Shown here: positions 33,611 through 43,393 of the stretch, piece by piece
Layout: each line of letters opens with the position of its first letter
Numbering within the stretch: position 1 is the stretch's first letter
Origin: Variovorax guangxiensis
GTDB taxonomy: Bacteria; Pseudomonadota; Gammaproteobacteria; Burkholderiales; Burkholderiaceae_C
NCBI RefSeq assembly: GCF_003952165.1
Contig: NZ_RXFT01000008.1
Location: 275,529 to 339,528 of the forward strand
Direction of reading: 5' to 3'
DNA: 64,000 nt
Notes under the pieces: generated by a model
Told to the model about the DNA's origin: nothing
What the model saw: the letters and a program-made list of their open reading frames with translations, nothing else
The model's database searches: none
Made by a program: the position numbers and the translations under genes

Positions 33611-34063
33611 TCAGCCTGCCGTTGCCGCAGTTGCGGTCGCAGGCGCAGGTGCAGATGCAGATGCAGATGCAGATGCAATCGCAGCCGCGGTGGCCGGCGA
33701 GGCCTCGGGCTCGCACTGCAGCGCGCTGTCGGTGCCGGGGATGGGCGCGGTGAGGATCTGGGCCAGCCAGTGGTCGAGCGTGTCGTCCGGCGGTGCTGTG
33801 GGGCGATGCTCGCGGGCCGAGGGCTCCGCGGCGCCGGAGGCTCCGCGGGTGATGGGGCTCACCTCGTCGGGAAACCATCTGAAGATGCTGACCTGACTCT
33901 TGTAGCCATCACCCGAGCGCACGAAGAGGAATCCCTGCTGTGCGTTGCCTTCCGCGTCGACCGGGACACCGGCAGCCCGAAGGGCCGTGACCCTTGCGCC
34001 GGTTTCCATGTCGCGCGGCAGCTTCAAGGTGATGCTTGCGTTGTGGACCATCCGTCTCGCCAT
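33611..34063 (-). CDS. Hypothetical protein with repetitive Ala/Ser tail
   Basis: 150 residues from the ATG at 34063. The conserved-looking N-terminal half (MARRMVHNASITLKLPRDME, GVPVDAEGNAQQGFLFVRSG, YKSQVSIFRWFPDEVSPI) is followed by a low-complexity tail rich in Ala, Ser, Pro and Thr. Part of the tail is encoded by the GCAGAT hexamer repeat at 33651-33674, so its length may vary. No family is recognised. It ends 28 bp from the convergent SDR gene. Confidence 0.6.
   Translation of the reverse strand: MARRMVHNASITLKLPRDMETGARVTALRAAGVPVDAEGNAQQGFLFVRSGDGYKSQVSIFRWFPDEVSPITRGASGAAEPSAREHRPTAPPDDTLDHWLAQILTAPIPGTDSALQCEPEASPATAAAIASASASASAPAPATATAATAG
33651..33674 (+). repeat. Hexanucleotide microsatellite GCAGAT x4
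   Basis: Four perfect GCAGAT units, with a GCAGGT variant just before and GCAATC after, inside the coding tail of the hypothetical protein on the opposite strand. Each unit encodes Ala-Ser on that strand, so slippage would keep the frame. Confidence 0.75.
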
Positions 34064-34176
34064 GTTCGTACCCTCATGCTTTCTTGCGGCTCGCTGACTC
34101 GAAAAGCTTTCCCAGGGGCCCGCGTTTTTTTGAGGGAGGCGCGGGCCTCCCGGAACTTCATTGCGGTAGTGCCTGC

Positions 34177-35529
34177 CTACTTGTCGTGATGCAGGTAGCT
34201 CGCCTGCTTCGGCAGCAGCAGGCTCACGGTGAAGGCCACGACCATCATTGCCGTCACGTACCAGTAGAAGTAGGACTCGTGCCCGATCGACTTCAGGCCC
34301 AGCGCCACGTACTCGGCGCTGCCGCCGAAGATCGCGTTGCCCACCGCGTAGGAGAGGCCAACGCCCAGTGCGCGGATCTCGGGCGGGAACATCTCCGCCT
34401 TCACGATGCCGCTGATCGAGGTGTAGAAGCTCACCACCGCCAGCGCGAGGGTGATGAGCGCACCTGCCACCAGCGGGCTGCCGACGTTCTGCAGGTTGCT
34501 CAGCACGGGCACCGTCATCAGCGCGCCCAGGGCGCCGAACAGCAGCATGTTGCTGCGGCGGCCGATGCGGTCCGACAGTGCGCCGAACAGCGGCTGCATG
34601 CACATGTAGATGAACAGGCAGGCCGTCATCACGTTGCTGGCGGTCTTGATCGACATGCCGGCGGAGTTCACCAGGTACTTCTGCATGTACGTGGTGAAGG
34701 TGTAGAAGATCAGCGAGCCGCCGGCCGTGTAGCCGAGCACCACGAAGAAGGCGCGCTTGTGATGGGTGAAGAGCTCGCGCATCGTGCCCGCGCCCTTGGC
34801 GGCGCGGGTCTTGTTGCTGGCGGTCTCGGTCAGCGTGCGGCGCAGCATCAGCGCCACAACGGCCGCCACGGCGCCGAGCACGAAGGGAATGCGCCAGCCC
34901 CAGGCCTTGAGCTCGGCCTCGTCGAGCACCTGCTGCAGCACCACAACGACCACCACCGCGAGCAACTGGCCGCCGATCAGCGTGACGTACTGGAACGACG
35001 AGAAGAAGCCGCGCTGGCCGCGCATCGCCACTTCGCTCATGTAGGTGGCGGTGGTGCCGTATTCGCCACCCACCGACAGGCCTTGCAGCAGCCGCGCAAG
35101 CAGCAGCAGCGCCGGAGCGGCCGCGCCGATCTGCGCATAGGTGGGCAGGCAGGCGATGACCAGCGAGCCCACGCACATCATGACCACCGAGGTCACCATC
35201 GAAGTCTTGCGGCCCTTGCGGTCGGCGATGCGGCCGAACAGCCAGCCGCCGATCGGGCGCATCAGGAAGCCGGCGGCGAACACGCCGGCGGTGTTCAGCA
35301 GCTGCACCGTGGGGTCGGACTTGGGGAAGAAGGCGGGCGCGAAATAGATGGCGCAGAAGGCGTAGACGTAGAAGTCGAACCACTCCACCAGGTTGCCGGA
35401 CGAGGCGGCGAAGATGGCGAAGATGCGCTTGCGCTTTTCCTCGAAGGTGTAGGGCGTGTTGTTGTTGGCGGTGGCGGGTGCCGCGTCGGGGCTGGAAGCG
35501 CCGGCGGCCGCGCTTGCGATGGCGGTCAT
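34177..35529 (-). CDS. kgtP: MHS-family metabolite:proton symporter, KgtP-like (alpha-ketoglutarate permease)
   Basis: 450 residues with 12 membrane helices. The metabolite:H+ symporter family within MFS is shown by FAASSGNLVEWFDFYVYAFC, FLMRPIGGWLFGRIADRKGR, LLQGLSVGGEYGTTATYMSE and PLFGALSDRIGRRSNML. It resembles alpha-ketoglutarate permease, so it probably imports 2-oxoglutarate or a similar dicarboxylate with protons. Upstream on the same strand lie a sensor kinase and a LuxR-type response regulator of dicarboxylate type, which likely activate it from the 204-bp leader at 35530-35733. The substrate is inferred by similarity. Confidence 0.85.
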   Translation of the reverse strand: MTAIASAAAGASSPDAAPATANNNTPYTFEEKRKRIFAIFAASSGNLVEWFDFYVYAFCAIYFAPAFFPKSDPTVQLLNTAGVFAAGFLMRPIGGWLFGRIADRKGRKTSMVTSVVMMCVGSLVIACLPTYAQIGAAAPALLLLARLLQGLSVGGEYGTTATYMSEVAMRGQRGFFSSFQYVTLIGGQLLAVVVVVVLQQVLDEAELKAWGWRIPFVLGAVAAVVALMLRRTLTETASNKTRAAKGAGTMRELFTHHKRAFFVVLGYTAGGSLIFYTFTTYMQKYLVNSAGMSIKTASNVMTACLFIYMCMQPLFGALSDRIGRRSNMLLFGALGALMTVPVLSNLQNVGSPLVAGALITLALAVVSFYTSISGIVKAEMFPPEIRALGVGLSYAVGNAIFGGSAEYVALGLKSIGHESYFYWYVTAMMVVAFTVSLLLPKQASYLHHDK

Positions 35530-35733
35530 GAAAGGGGTCCTTGTCTCTGGCTGCGGCCCGCGGCGTTAAGAAGAAAAGGCACGCGGGGGCCGTTGCGGCG
35601 AGTCTGTCCGGCCGGTGCAGCGCTGTCGTCCGTAACCGGCCGTTGGCCGTCTACGTATCGGTACGCAAGGGTAAATACCTAGATTGGGGCCGCGACGGGC
35701 GTGCGCCGTCGGCGGTGGCCGGTGCCCGGCAAG

Positions 35734-36360
35734 CTACAGCAAGTGCTCCCGCAGGAACCGATCCAGCTGATGGCTGTTCGCCAGCCCCAGCTTCGCGAAC
35801 ACGTGCGCCCGGTGCGTTTCCACCGTGCGCTGCTCCAGCGGGGCGAGTTCCTGCGCGATCTGCTTGTTGGGCTTGCCCTCGGCGACCAGCCGGGCGACCT
35901 GCATCTCGCGCGGGGTGAGCTTGTCCCACAGCGCCTGCGCGGCCTGGCGGGCCTGGCGGCGGGTGGCGATCTCGCCGGCCTGTTGCAGGGCGCGGGCGAT
36001 GGTGTCGAGCAGGCGCTCGTCGTTGCAGGGTTTCTCGAGCCAGCCGAAGGCGCCGTTCTGAACGGCTTCCACGGCCATGGGAATGTCGCCGTGGCCCGAG
36101 AGGAAGATGACCACGAGCGGGCTGTCCTGCGTGCGCAGCGTGTCGAACACCTGCAGGCCGCTCATGCCTTCCATGCGCAAGTCCATGATCACGCAGCCGG
36201 CGCGCTGCAGGTCGGTGCCTTCGAGGAAGGCTTCGCCCGAGGCGAAGGTCTGCACCGCGTAGCCGCGCGACAGCAGCAGCAGGCCGAGCGAGCGGCGCAC
36301 GGCCTCGTCGTCGTCCACGATGCACAGGTTGTTGGCGGGAGCGGCGCTGTTGTGGGTCAT
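35734..36360 (-). CDS. dctR: LuxR/FixJ-type response regulator, DctR-like
   Basis: 208 residues. The N-terminal receiver has acidic residues at DDD 16-18, phospho-acceptor Asp60 (VIMDLRMEGMSG) and Lys110 (LEKPCND). The C-terminal LuxR/FixJ helix-turn-helix (about 148-200) contains LTPREMQVARLVAEGKPNKQ and TVETHRAHVFAKLGL. The start overlaps the kinase stop (ATGA). DctR of the Rhodobacter DctS/DctR pair has this architecture and activates dicarboxylate transport; the flanking kgtP supports such a role. The symbol reflects architecture, not proof of orthology. Confidence 0.85.
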   Translation of the reverse strand: MTHNSAAPANNLCIVDDDEAVRRSLGLLLLSRGYAVQTFASGEAFLEGTDLQRAGCVIMDLRMEGMSGLQVFDTLRTQDSPLVVIFLSGHGDIPMAVEAVQNGAFGWLEKPCNDERLLDTIARALQQAGEIATRRQARQAAQALWDKLTPREMQVARLVAEGKPNKQIAQELAPLEQRTVETHRAHVFAKLGLANSHQLDRFLREHLL

Positions 36361-38549
36361 GTCGGTGGCGATATTTCCAGCTCGAGGGTGAAGACTGTGC
36401 CACCGCCCGGACGGTCGGCAAAGGTGAGGCGGCCCCTGTGCGCCTCGACGATGGTGCGGCAGATGTTCAGGCCCAGCCCCAGCCCGCCGGTCTTGGTGGT
36501 GAAGAAGGGCGAGAACACCTGCTCGGCCACGGCGGCGTCGATGCCCGGGCCGCGGTCGGCCACGTGGATGTGCATGCGTCCTTCCTTGAGCCCCGCCTCG
36601 ATCTCCACCAGCCGCTGCTCGGGCGGCACGGCCTGCATGGCGTGCAGGCTGTTCGACAGCAGGTTGAGCAGCACCTGCTCGAGCAGCACGCGGTCGCCGC
36701 GCACCTCGGGCAGTCCGGGCGGAATGCGAAGCTCGGCGCGCGCCTGGCGCATGCGGATCTCGCCCTGCAGCAGCGCGATGGCGTTGCCGGCCAGCGCTGC
36801 CACCGAGCAGTCTTCCGTGCCCACGGTGCGCTGGCGCACGAAGCCGCGGATGCGCCGCACGATCTCGGCGCTGCGCTGCGCCTGCGTCACGGCTTCGTCC
36901 AGGCTGCTCACCAGCAATTGCTGGTTGCCCTGCTCGGCGAAGGCCTTGGCGGCGCTGGCGAAGTTGCTCAGCGCCATCAGCGGCTGGTTGAGTTCGTGGG
37001 CCAGCGTGGAGGCCATCTCGCCCAGGCTCGCCAGGCGCTGGGCGTGCTGCAGTTGCTCGTCGTTCTGGCGCTGGCGCAGCTCGGCGCGCTTCTGTTCGGT
37101 GATGTCCACCACCGAGCTCATCCAGCCGGCGTGCTTGCCGTCGGCATCGATCAGCGCGGCGGTGTAGACCATGGTGATGACCTCGTGCCCGTCGCGGTGC
37201 CGCAGGCGCGACTCGAAACCGGAGCGCACGGGCTGGCCGCTCATCATCGCGTCGTAGTGGCGCCAGTGCTGTGTCACGTCGTTCGGGTGCCAGTAGGGGT
37301 AGGGCGGCAGCTTGCCCAGCAGCTCGTCGGCGCCATAGCCGGTCATTTCGCAGAAGGCCGGGTTCACGTAGATGATGCGGCCTTCGAGGTCGCGCGCGCG
37401 CATGCCCACCAGCAGAGAGTCTTCCATCGCCTTGCGGAAGGCATGGGCCTCGTCGAGGTCGTGGGTGCGCTCGCGCACGCGCAGCTCCAGCACGCGGCGC
37501 GCGTCGCGCTGCTCGGCGAAGCGGCGTTCGCGCAGCTGCCAGTAGAGGCCGGCCAGCAGCAGCACGACGGCGCACAGCAGGCCCAGCATCCAGGCACGCT
37601 CGCGCGCGTTGGAGACTTCCGCGTGGTCGGTCATCACTGTCAGCGTCCAGCCGAGGTCGGGCAGGCGCTCGTCCACCGCGAGGTACTCGCGCGGGCGGCC
37701 GCCGATATCGGTGCGCACCAGGTAGCCGAGCTGGCCTTCCTCGCGTTCCACCTTCCACGGCAGTGCCGTGAAGCTGGTGCGCGTGCCGTACTGCTGGTCG
37801 CGACGCATGCCTTCGAGCTCGGTGGCCTGCAGCGGGCGCGATGACCGGTACATCCACGACGGTACCGAGCTCAGGAACACGACGCCGCGAGCGTCGGTCA
37901 GCAGGATGGGGTCGCGCACGAAGGTCCAGGTTTCCTGCACCTGGCGCAGGCTGACCTTGACCGTCACCACGCCCCGGATCTCGCCGCCTTCGCCGCGCAC
38001 CGGCGAGGAGATGAAGAGCCCCGGCTCGCCGGTGGTCTGGCCCACGCCATAGAAAAGGCCGTTGCGCCCCGCGCGGGCGTCGATGAAGTAGGGCCGGTTG
38101 GCATACGACTGGCCGACGAAGCTCTGCGGCGTGTTCCAGTTGCTGGCCGCCAGCGTGAGGCCCTGCATGTCGATCAGGTAGAGCACGTCGGAACCGGCCT
38201 GCCGGTTCACCCGCTCGATGTAGAGATTGGCGCGCTGCTTGGCGGCAATGTCGTTGGGGCGGGCCAGCGCGGCCAGCACGTCGGGATGCAGGCCCGCGGT
38301 GAAGGGCAGGTAGCTGTACTTGCCGGCGGCGTCGCGCAGGCCGAGCACGTGCACTTCCATGGCGCGGCGGATCGAGTCGGCCTGGAAGCTCGCTTCGCGG
38401 TTCGCCGCCCATTGGCCCGCGAGGCCGATCAGCAGCAGGGCCAGCGTGCACGCGGCCATCCAGGCGATCGTGCTGCGATGCCGCCGGCGAAGGCGGGCCT
38501 GGGCGGTGGCCGACGTCGTATGCGTCGGATCGGGGGCGGGGGTGGACAT
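36357..38549 (-). CDS. dctS: Sensor histidine kinase, DctS-like
   Basis: 730 residues from the ATG at 38549; another in-frame ATG at 38561 is equally possible and neither has a clear ribosome binding site. Two membrane helices (about 27-48 and 320-339) enclose a periplasmic double-Cache-type sensor domain (about 50-315). A PAS domain (about 373-485, EGRIIYVNPAFCEMTGYG), the HisKA box with His518 (LASLGEMASTLAHELNQPLM) and a HATPase domain (N box LLNLLSNSLHAM, GPGID, TTKTGGLGLGLNI) follow. This matches DctB/DctS kinases that sense C4-dicarboxylates outside the cell. Partner regulator overlaps by ATGA; kgtP is downstream. Confidence 0.88.
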   Translation of the reverse strand: MSTPAPDPTHTTSATAQARLRRRHRSTIAWMAACTLALLLIGLAGQWAANREASFQADSIRRAMEVHVLGLRDAAGKYSYLPFTAGLHPDVLAALARPNDIAAKQRANLYIERVNRQAGSDVLYLIDMQGLTLAASNWNTPQSFVGQSYANRPYFIDARAGRNGLFYGVGQTTGEPGLFISSPVRGEGGEIRGVVTVKVSLRQVQETWTFVRDPILLTDARGVVFLSSVPSWMYRSSRPLQATELEGMRRDQQYGTRTSFTALPWKVEREEGQLGYLVRTDIGGRPREYLAVDERLPDLGWTLTVMTDHAEVSNARERAWMLGLLCAVVLLLAGLYWQLRERRFAEQRDARRVLELRVRERTHDLDEAHAFRKAMEDSLLVGMRARDLEGRIIYVNPAFCEMTGYGADELLGKLPPYPYWHPNDVTQHWRHYDAMMSGQPVRSGFESRLRHRDGHEVITMVYTAALIDADGKHAGWMSSVVDITEQKRAELRQRQNDEQLQHAQRLASLGEMASTLAHELNQPLMALSNFASAAKAFAEQGNQQLLVSSLDEAVTQAQRSAEIVRRIRGFVRQRTVGTEDCSVAALAGNAIALLQGEIRMRQARAELRIPPGLPEVRGDRVLLEQVLLNLLSNSLHAMQAVPPEQRLVEIEAGLKEGRMHIHVADRGPGIDAAVAEQVFSPFFTTKTGGLGLGLNICRTIVEAHRGRLTFADRPGGGTVFTLELEISPPT

Positions 38550-38646
38550 GGTGGGCGGCATGGGGGCGGGGCCGACCGGCGGCGGGAGGATTTTGCCCTG
38601 ATCCTCCCGGGCAGGCCCTGCCGCCCGCCTTTCGCCCACCTTCCGT

Positions 38647-41600
38647 TCAGGCCGCCACCGGCTGCTCCTGCGTGCCGGCCCGCTGCGTGGCCCGCCCGGC
38701 CGGGCGCGCGTCGAGCTGCCTTGCGAGCGCATCCCACCGCACTCGCGCCGACACCACGCTTTCCTCCTTCACATGCCCGAAACCGCGGATCTGCTCGGGC
38801 AGCCGTGCGAGCGACAGGGCAGTATCGAAGTCGATGGCATCGAAGCGCGCGAGCACGTCCTCGACCATTGCACGGTAGTCCTCGATGAGCTGCCGCTCCA
38901 TGCGCCGCTCGGCGGTGCGGCCGAACAGGTCGAAGGCCGTGCCGCGCAGGCCGCGAAGGCTCGCGAGGACGCGGAAGGCACCCATCACCCAAGGCCCGAA
39001 GCTGGTCTTCATCGCGCGGCCCTCGGCATCGCGGCGGCCGAGCACCGGCGGCGCGAGATGGAAGCGCAGCACCGGCTTGCCCTCGAACTGCTCGCCCAGC
39101 TTTTCCATGAAGCGCCGGTCGGTGTAGAGGCGCGCGACCTCGTACTCGTCCTTGTAGGCCATGAGCTTGAAGAGGCCCGATGCGACAGCCTTCGCCAGCT
39201 GGTTGCTGCCGCGCTCGCGCTCTTCGAGCGCACGCACGCGCTCCACCAGCTCCGCGTAGCGCTGCGCGTACGCGGCGTCCTGGTACGACGCGAGGAACTC
39301 GGTGCGGCTCCTGACCAGCGCCTCCAGGCTCTGCGGCCGCTGCAGCGCGACGACCTTCTGCGGCGAAGCTTCTCGCGTCACCGCCGCGAGGTCGAGCGCC
39401 GCCTTGCGGCCCCACCGGAATGCGGCCTGGTTCGCCTTCACCGCCACACCGTTGATCTCGATGGCCTTGTCCAGCGCCTCGGCCGACAGCGGCACATGGC
39501 CCTTCTGGAAGGCGAAGCCCAGCAGGAACAGGTTGGCCGCGATCGCGTCGCCCATGAGCCGCGTGGCCAGTTGCGTCGCGTCGATGAAGTCGGCGCGGCC
39601 TTCCACCGATTCCTCGATGAGCGCGCGCACCTGCGCCGCCGGAAACTGCCAGTCGGGCTGCTGCGCGAAATGGCCGGTCGGCTGCTCGAAGGTATTGACC
39701 AGCGCATAGGTGCGGCCCGGCCGCATGCGCGCGATGGCGTCGGGCGCGCCGGCCGTGAGCATGTCGCATCCCAGGATCAGGTCGGCCTCGCCGGTGGGAA
39801 TGCGCTGCGCCTTCAGCTGGGCCGCGTCGCGTGCGATGCGCACATGTGACGTGACCGAGCCGTTCTTCTGCGACATGCCCGTCATGTCGAGCACGCTCAC
39901 GCCCTTGCCTTCGAGGTGCGCGGCCATGCCGATCAGCGCGCCGATGGTGATGACGCCCGTGCCGCCGATGCCGGTGATCAGGATGTTGTGCATGCCGTCG
40001 AGCGCGGGCTGCTTCGGCTCGGGCAGCGGCGCCTCTTCGGCTGCAGCCTTCGCGGCGACCGGTGCCTGCCTGCGCGGCTTCACGCCTTCGACCGTCACGA
40101 AGCTGGGGCAGAAGCCCTTGATGCACGACTCGTCGGCGTTGCAGGCGCTCTGGTCCACCGCGCGCTTCAGGCCCAGCTCGGTCTGCTTCGGCAGCAGGGC
40201 GGTGCAGTTCGACTGCTCGCCGCAGTCGCCGCAGCCCTCGCAGACCGCGTCGTTGATGAACACCCGGCGTGCCGCCTGCGGAAACTCGCCCTTCTTGCGG
40301 CGGCGGCGCTTCTCGGCGGCGCATACCTGGTCGTAGATCAGCACCGAGACGCCCTCGAACTCGCGCAGCTCGCGCTGCACCGCGTCCATGCTGTCGCGGT
40401 GGTGCACGGTGAGCATGAAGCCCTCGCGCTCCGGCGGCAGCACGCTGCGGTCGGACCAGCGCGACGGGTCTTCGGCCACGAGCGCAAGGCGCTTCACGCC
40501 CTCGGCCGCCATCTGGTGCGCGATGCGCGGCACGGTGATGGGGCCGTCCACCGGCTGGCCGCCCGTCATCGCCACCGCGTCGTTGTAGAGGATCTTGTAG
40601 GTGATGTTCACGCCCGCCGCCACGGCCGCGCGGATGGCGAGCGAGCCCGAGTGGTAGTAGGTGCCGTCGCCCAGGTTCGCGAACACGTGGCTGCGCCTGG
40701 AGAACCACGCCTGCCCCAGCCATGGCGCGCCTTCGCCGCCCATGTGCGTGGTCGTGCGGTTGTGCTCGGGGTAGATGGCGGTGGCCATCACGTGGCAGCC
40801 GATGCCCGCGAGCGCGAGGCTGCCTTCGGGCACCTTGGTCGAGGTGTTGTGCGGGCAGCCCGAGCAGTACCAGGCCGGCCGCGAGGGCGTGGCCACGGCC
40901 TTGCCCAGCACCACGTCCTTCGCGTCGAGGATCGCCAGCCGCATGCGGATGCGGTCGCTGGTGTGAAAGCGCGCCACGCGCCCCGCGACGACGCGCGCGA
41001 TCTGCGCCACCGAGAAATCGGCCGTGGCCGGCAACAGCCACTTGCCGCGCGGATGCGCGCCCCATTCGCCCTGCTCGTCGAACTTGCCGATGACGCGCGG
41101 GCGCACGTCCTCGCGCCAGTTGTAGAGATGCTCCTTGAGCTGGTATTCGACGATCTGGCGCTTCTCTTCCACCACCAAAATTTCTTCGAGGCCATCGGCG
41201 AACTCGCGGATCGAATCGGGCTCCAGCGGCCACGGCATCGACACCTTGAAGAGCCGGATGCCGATGCGCGCGGCCTCGTCGGCATCGATGCCCAGTTCTT
41301 CCAGCGCCTCGAGCACGTCGCGGTACGACTTGCCCGAGGCCACGATGCCCAGGCGTGCCTTCGGCGAATCGATGGTCACGCGGTTGAGCCGGTTGGCGCG
41401 CGCATAGGCGATGGCGGCGTAGATCTTGTAGTCCTGCATCAGCGCTTCCTGCTTGCGCGCCTGCACGCCGAGCGTGTCGGTCGACAGGCGCGCATGCACG
41501 CCGCCGGGCGGGAAGACGAAGTCCGAAGGCAGCTGGGTGTGCACGTCGAGCACGCCGGCCGGAATGGAGCCTGAAGACTCCACCGTGTCGGCCAGCGCCT

Positions 41601-42207
41601 TGAAGCCCACCGGCAGCCCCGCGAAGCGCGACATCGCGAAGCCATGCAGGCCGAGCTCGATGTACTCCTCCACGCTCTGCGGGTAGAGCATCGGGATCAT
41701 CGACGCGGCGAACAGGTGGTCGCTCTGGTTGGGCAGCGTGGACGAAGACGCGCCATGGTCGTCGCCCGCCACCAGCAGCACGCCGCCGTGGGGCGAGGTG
41801 CCCGCGTGGCTCATGTGCTTGAACACGTCGCCGCAGCGGTCCACGCCCGGGGCCTTGCCGTACCACATCGCGAAGACGCCATTGACGGCGGACTCGCCCG
41901 TCAGGTGCACCTGCTGCGTGCCCCACACGGCGGTGGCGGCGAGTTCCTCGTTCACGCCGGGCAGGAACTTCACCGCGCTGGCTTCGAGTTGGGGCTGCGC
42001 CTTCCACAGCGCCTCGTCCAGGCCGCCGAGCGGCGAGCCGCGGTAGCCCGAGACGAAGCCCGCGGTGTTCAGCCCGGCCTTCTGGTCGCGCCATTTCTGC
42101 ACGAGCATGAGGCGCACCAGTGCCTGGATGCCGCTGAGGTAGATCCGGCCTTCGGTGGCCGTGTATTTGTCGTCCAGCGCAACGCTGGCCAGTTCGTGGG
42201 ATGCCAT
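38647..42207 (-). CDS. Indolepyruvate ferredoxin oxidoreductase family protein (fused alpha and beta subunits)
   Basis: 1186 residues from the ATG at 42207. It is the fused proteobacterial form of IorA/IorB. A pyrimidine-binding part lies near the N-terminus (GFVSGYRGSPLGGLDEALW). The thiamine-diphosphate site is GDGTYYHSG with NDAVAMTGGQP (about 515-555). An iron-sulfur Cys cluster (CEGCGDCGEQSNC, CNADESCIKGFC, about 650-690) follows, and the gamma/IorB-like domain begins at GIGGTGVITIGALIG (about 740). It oxidatively decarboxylates aryl- or branched-chain 2-oxoacids to acyl-CoA using ferredoxin-type carriers. A divergent LysR gene is probably its regulator. Confidence 0.92.
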   Translation of the reverse strand: MASHELASVALDDKYTATEGRIYLSGIQALVRLMLVQKWRDQKAGLNTAGFVSGYRGSPLGGLDEALWKAQPQLEASAVKFLPGVNEELAATAVWGTQQVHLTGESAVNGVFAMWYGKAPGVDRCGDVFKHMSHAGTSPHGGVLLVAGDDHGASSSTLPNQSDHLFAASMIPMLYPQSVEEYIELGLHGFAMSRFAGLPVGFKALADTVESSGSIPAGVLDVHTQLPSDFVFPPGGVHARLSTDTLGVQARKQEALMQDYKIYAAIAYARANRLNRVTIDSPKARLGIVASGKSYRDVLEALEELGIDADEAARIGIRLFKVSMPWPLEPDSIREFADGLEEILVVEEKRQIVEYQLKEHLYNWREDVRPRVIGKFDEQGEWGAHPRGKWLLPATADFSVAQIARVVAGRVARFHTSDRIRMRLAILDAKDVVLGKAVATPSRPAWYCSGCPHNTSTKVPEGSLALAGIGCHVMATAIYPEHNRTTTHMGGEGAPWLGQAWFSRRSHVFANLGDGTYYHSGSLAIRAAVAAGVNITYKILYNDAVAMTGGQPVDGPITVPRIAHQMAAEGVKRLALVAEDPSRWSDRSVLPPEREGFMLTVHHRDSMDAVQRELREFEGVSVLIYDQVCAAEKRRRRKKGEFPQAARRVFINDAVCEGCGDCGEQSNCTALLPKQTELGLKRAVDQSACNADESCIKGFCPSFVTVEGVKPRRQAPVAAKAAAEEAPLPEPKQPALDGMHNILITGIGGTGVITIGALIGMAAHLEGKGVSVLDMTGMSQKNGSVTSHVRIARDAAQLKAQRIPTGEADLILGCDMLTAGAPDAIARMRPGRTYALVNTFEQPTGHFAQQPDWQFPAAQVRALIEESVEGRADFIDATQLATRLMGDAIAANLFLLGFAFQKGHVPLSAEALDKAIEINGVAVKANQAAFRWGRKAALDLAAVTREASPQKVVALQRPQSLEALVRSRTEFLASYQDAAYAQRYAELVERVRALEERERGSNQLAKAVASGLFKLMAYKDEYEVARLYTDRRFMEKLGEQFEGKPVLRFHLAPPVLGRRDAEGRAMKTSFGPWVMGAFRVLASLRGLRGTAFDLFGRTAERRMERQLIEDYRAMVEDVLARFDAIDFDTALSLARLPEQIRGFGHVKEESVVSARVRWDALARQLDARPAGRATQRAGTQEQPVAA

Positions 42208-42476
42208 GACTGAAAAAGACTCCGGGTAGGACTCGTCGGAATGCGGGCTTGGCCCCGGTAGAGGGCCGGCTCGCGGAATGCCTCGGCGGGGTAGACGCCG
42301 AGGCAGCAACGATTCTTCCGGCTTGTCCGCGGAAAGTGCTTCTTCTTTTTGGCGGCATGCCTCAGGTTTTGGAAGATCCGTCTGCTGTTGGTGTATTCGA
42401 CCGAAAGTATTTCGGTGCAGTCCGTGCCTCCCGCCGGCCCGACAATGTCGGCCTTGCAGACCCACCCCCGCACCCC

Positions 42477-43364
42477 ATGAGACCCGACCTCGATTCGCTG
42501 GCGCTCTTCCTTCGCGCCATTGAGCACGGCAGCCTGTCGAAGGCCGCCGCCGAGAGCCACATGGTGCTGTCGGCCGCCAGCCGCCGCCTTGCCATCCTCG
42601 AAGAGCAGCTGGGCGTGGTGCTGCTCAACCGCACATCGAAGGGCGTGACGCCCACCGGCGCCGGCGAGTCGCTCGCCATGCATGCGCGGCAGATATTGCG
42701 CGACGTCGACCGCATGCGCGCCGACCTGTCGGACTACGCGCAGGGCGCCACCGGCCGCGTGCGGCTGCATGCCAACGCATCGGCCATGGGCCAGTTCCTG
42801 CCCGACGACGTGGCGAGCTTCCGCCAGCGCTATCCCGAGATCCGCGTGAGCGTGGAAGAGCACCGCAGCGTCTACATCGTGCAGGCGATTCGCGACCGGC
42901 AGGCCGACGTCGGCGTCATCACCAGCGAGGCGGCCGACCCGGCGCTGCACTTCATTCCGTACCGCACGGACAGGCTCGTGGCCATCGTGCGGCAGAAGCA
43001 CCCGTGGCGCGGGCGCGAGGTGTCGTTCGAGGAGCTGCTCGACTACGACTTCGTCGGCCTGGAAGACGACTCCGCCATCTCCCGCACCATGGAAGACGCC
43101 GCGATGAGCGCGCGCAAGGTGCTGCGCCTGCGCGTGCGCGTGAAGAGCTTCGAGGCCGTGTGCCGGATGATCGAAGCGGGCATGGGCGTGGGCATCCTGC
43201 CCGAAGGCGCTGCGGTGGCCTATCGCAAGGAGATGAAGCTGCGCTTCATCAATCTCACCGACGCGTGGGCTTCGCGGCGGATGTATCTGTGCACCCGGCA
43301 GGAGGCGCTGAGCTTTCCGCAGAGGCGGCTTGTCGACCATCTGCTGGCGCGTGGGATGTCCTGA
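42477..43364 (+). CDS. LysR-family transcriptional regulator
   Basis: 295 residues from the ATG at 42477. The N-terminal winged helix (about 4-62) contains FLRAIEHGSLSKAAAESHMV and SAASRRLAILEEQLGVVLL. The periplasmic-binding-like effector domain follows (about 90-290: QFLPDDVASFRQRYPEIRVS, MIEAGMGVGILPEGAAVAY). It is divergent from the indolepyruvate oxidoreductase across 269 bp, the usual arrangement for a LysR activator and its target. The inducer could be a 2-oxoacid; this is inference. Confidence 0.92.
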   Translation: MRPDLDSLALFLRAIEHGSLSKAAAESHMVLSAASRRLAILEEQLGVVLLNRTSKGVTPTGAGESLAMHARQILRDVDRMRADLSDYAQGATGRVRLHANASAMGQFLPDDVASFRQRYPEIRVSVEEHRSVYIVQAIRDRQADVGVITSEAADPALHFIPYRTDRLVAIVRQKHPWRGREVSFEELLDYDFVGLEDDSAISRTMEDAAMSARKVLRLRVRVKSFEAVCRMIEAGMGVGILPEGAAVAYRKEMKLRFINLTDAWASRRMYLCTRQEALSFPQRRLVDHLLARGMS

Positions 43365-43393
43365 GGCTCGGGTCCGGGTTCGTTCAGGGCGAG

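Noticed and set aside
38429..42358. Open frame of 1309 codons on the minus strand in another frame
   Set aside because: It is a shadow of the indolepyruvate oxidoreductase gene; no motif is present and it also spans the end of the kinase gene.
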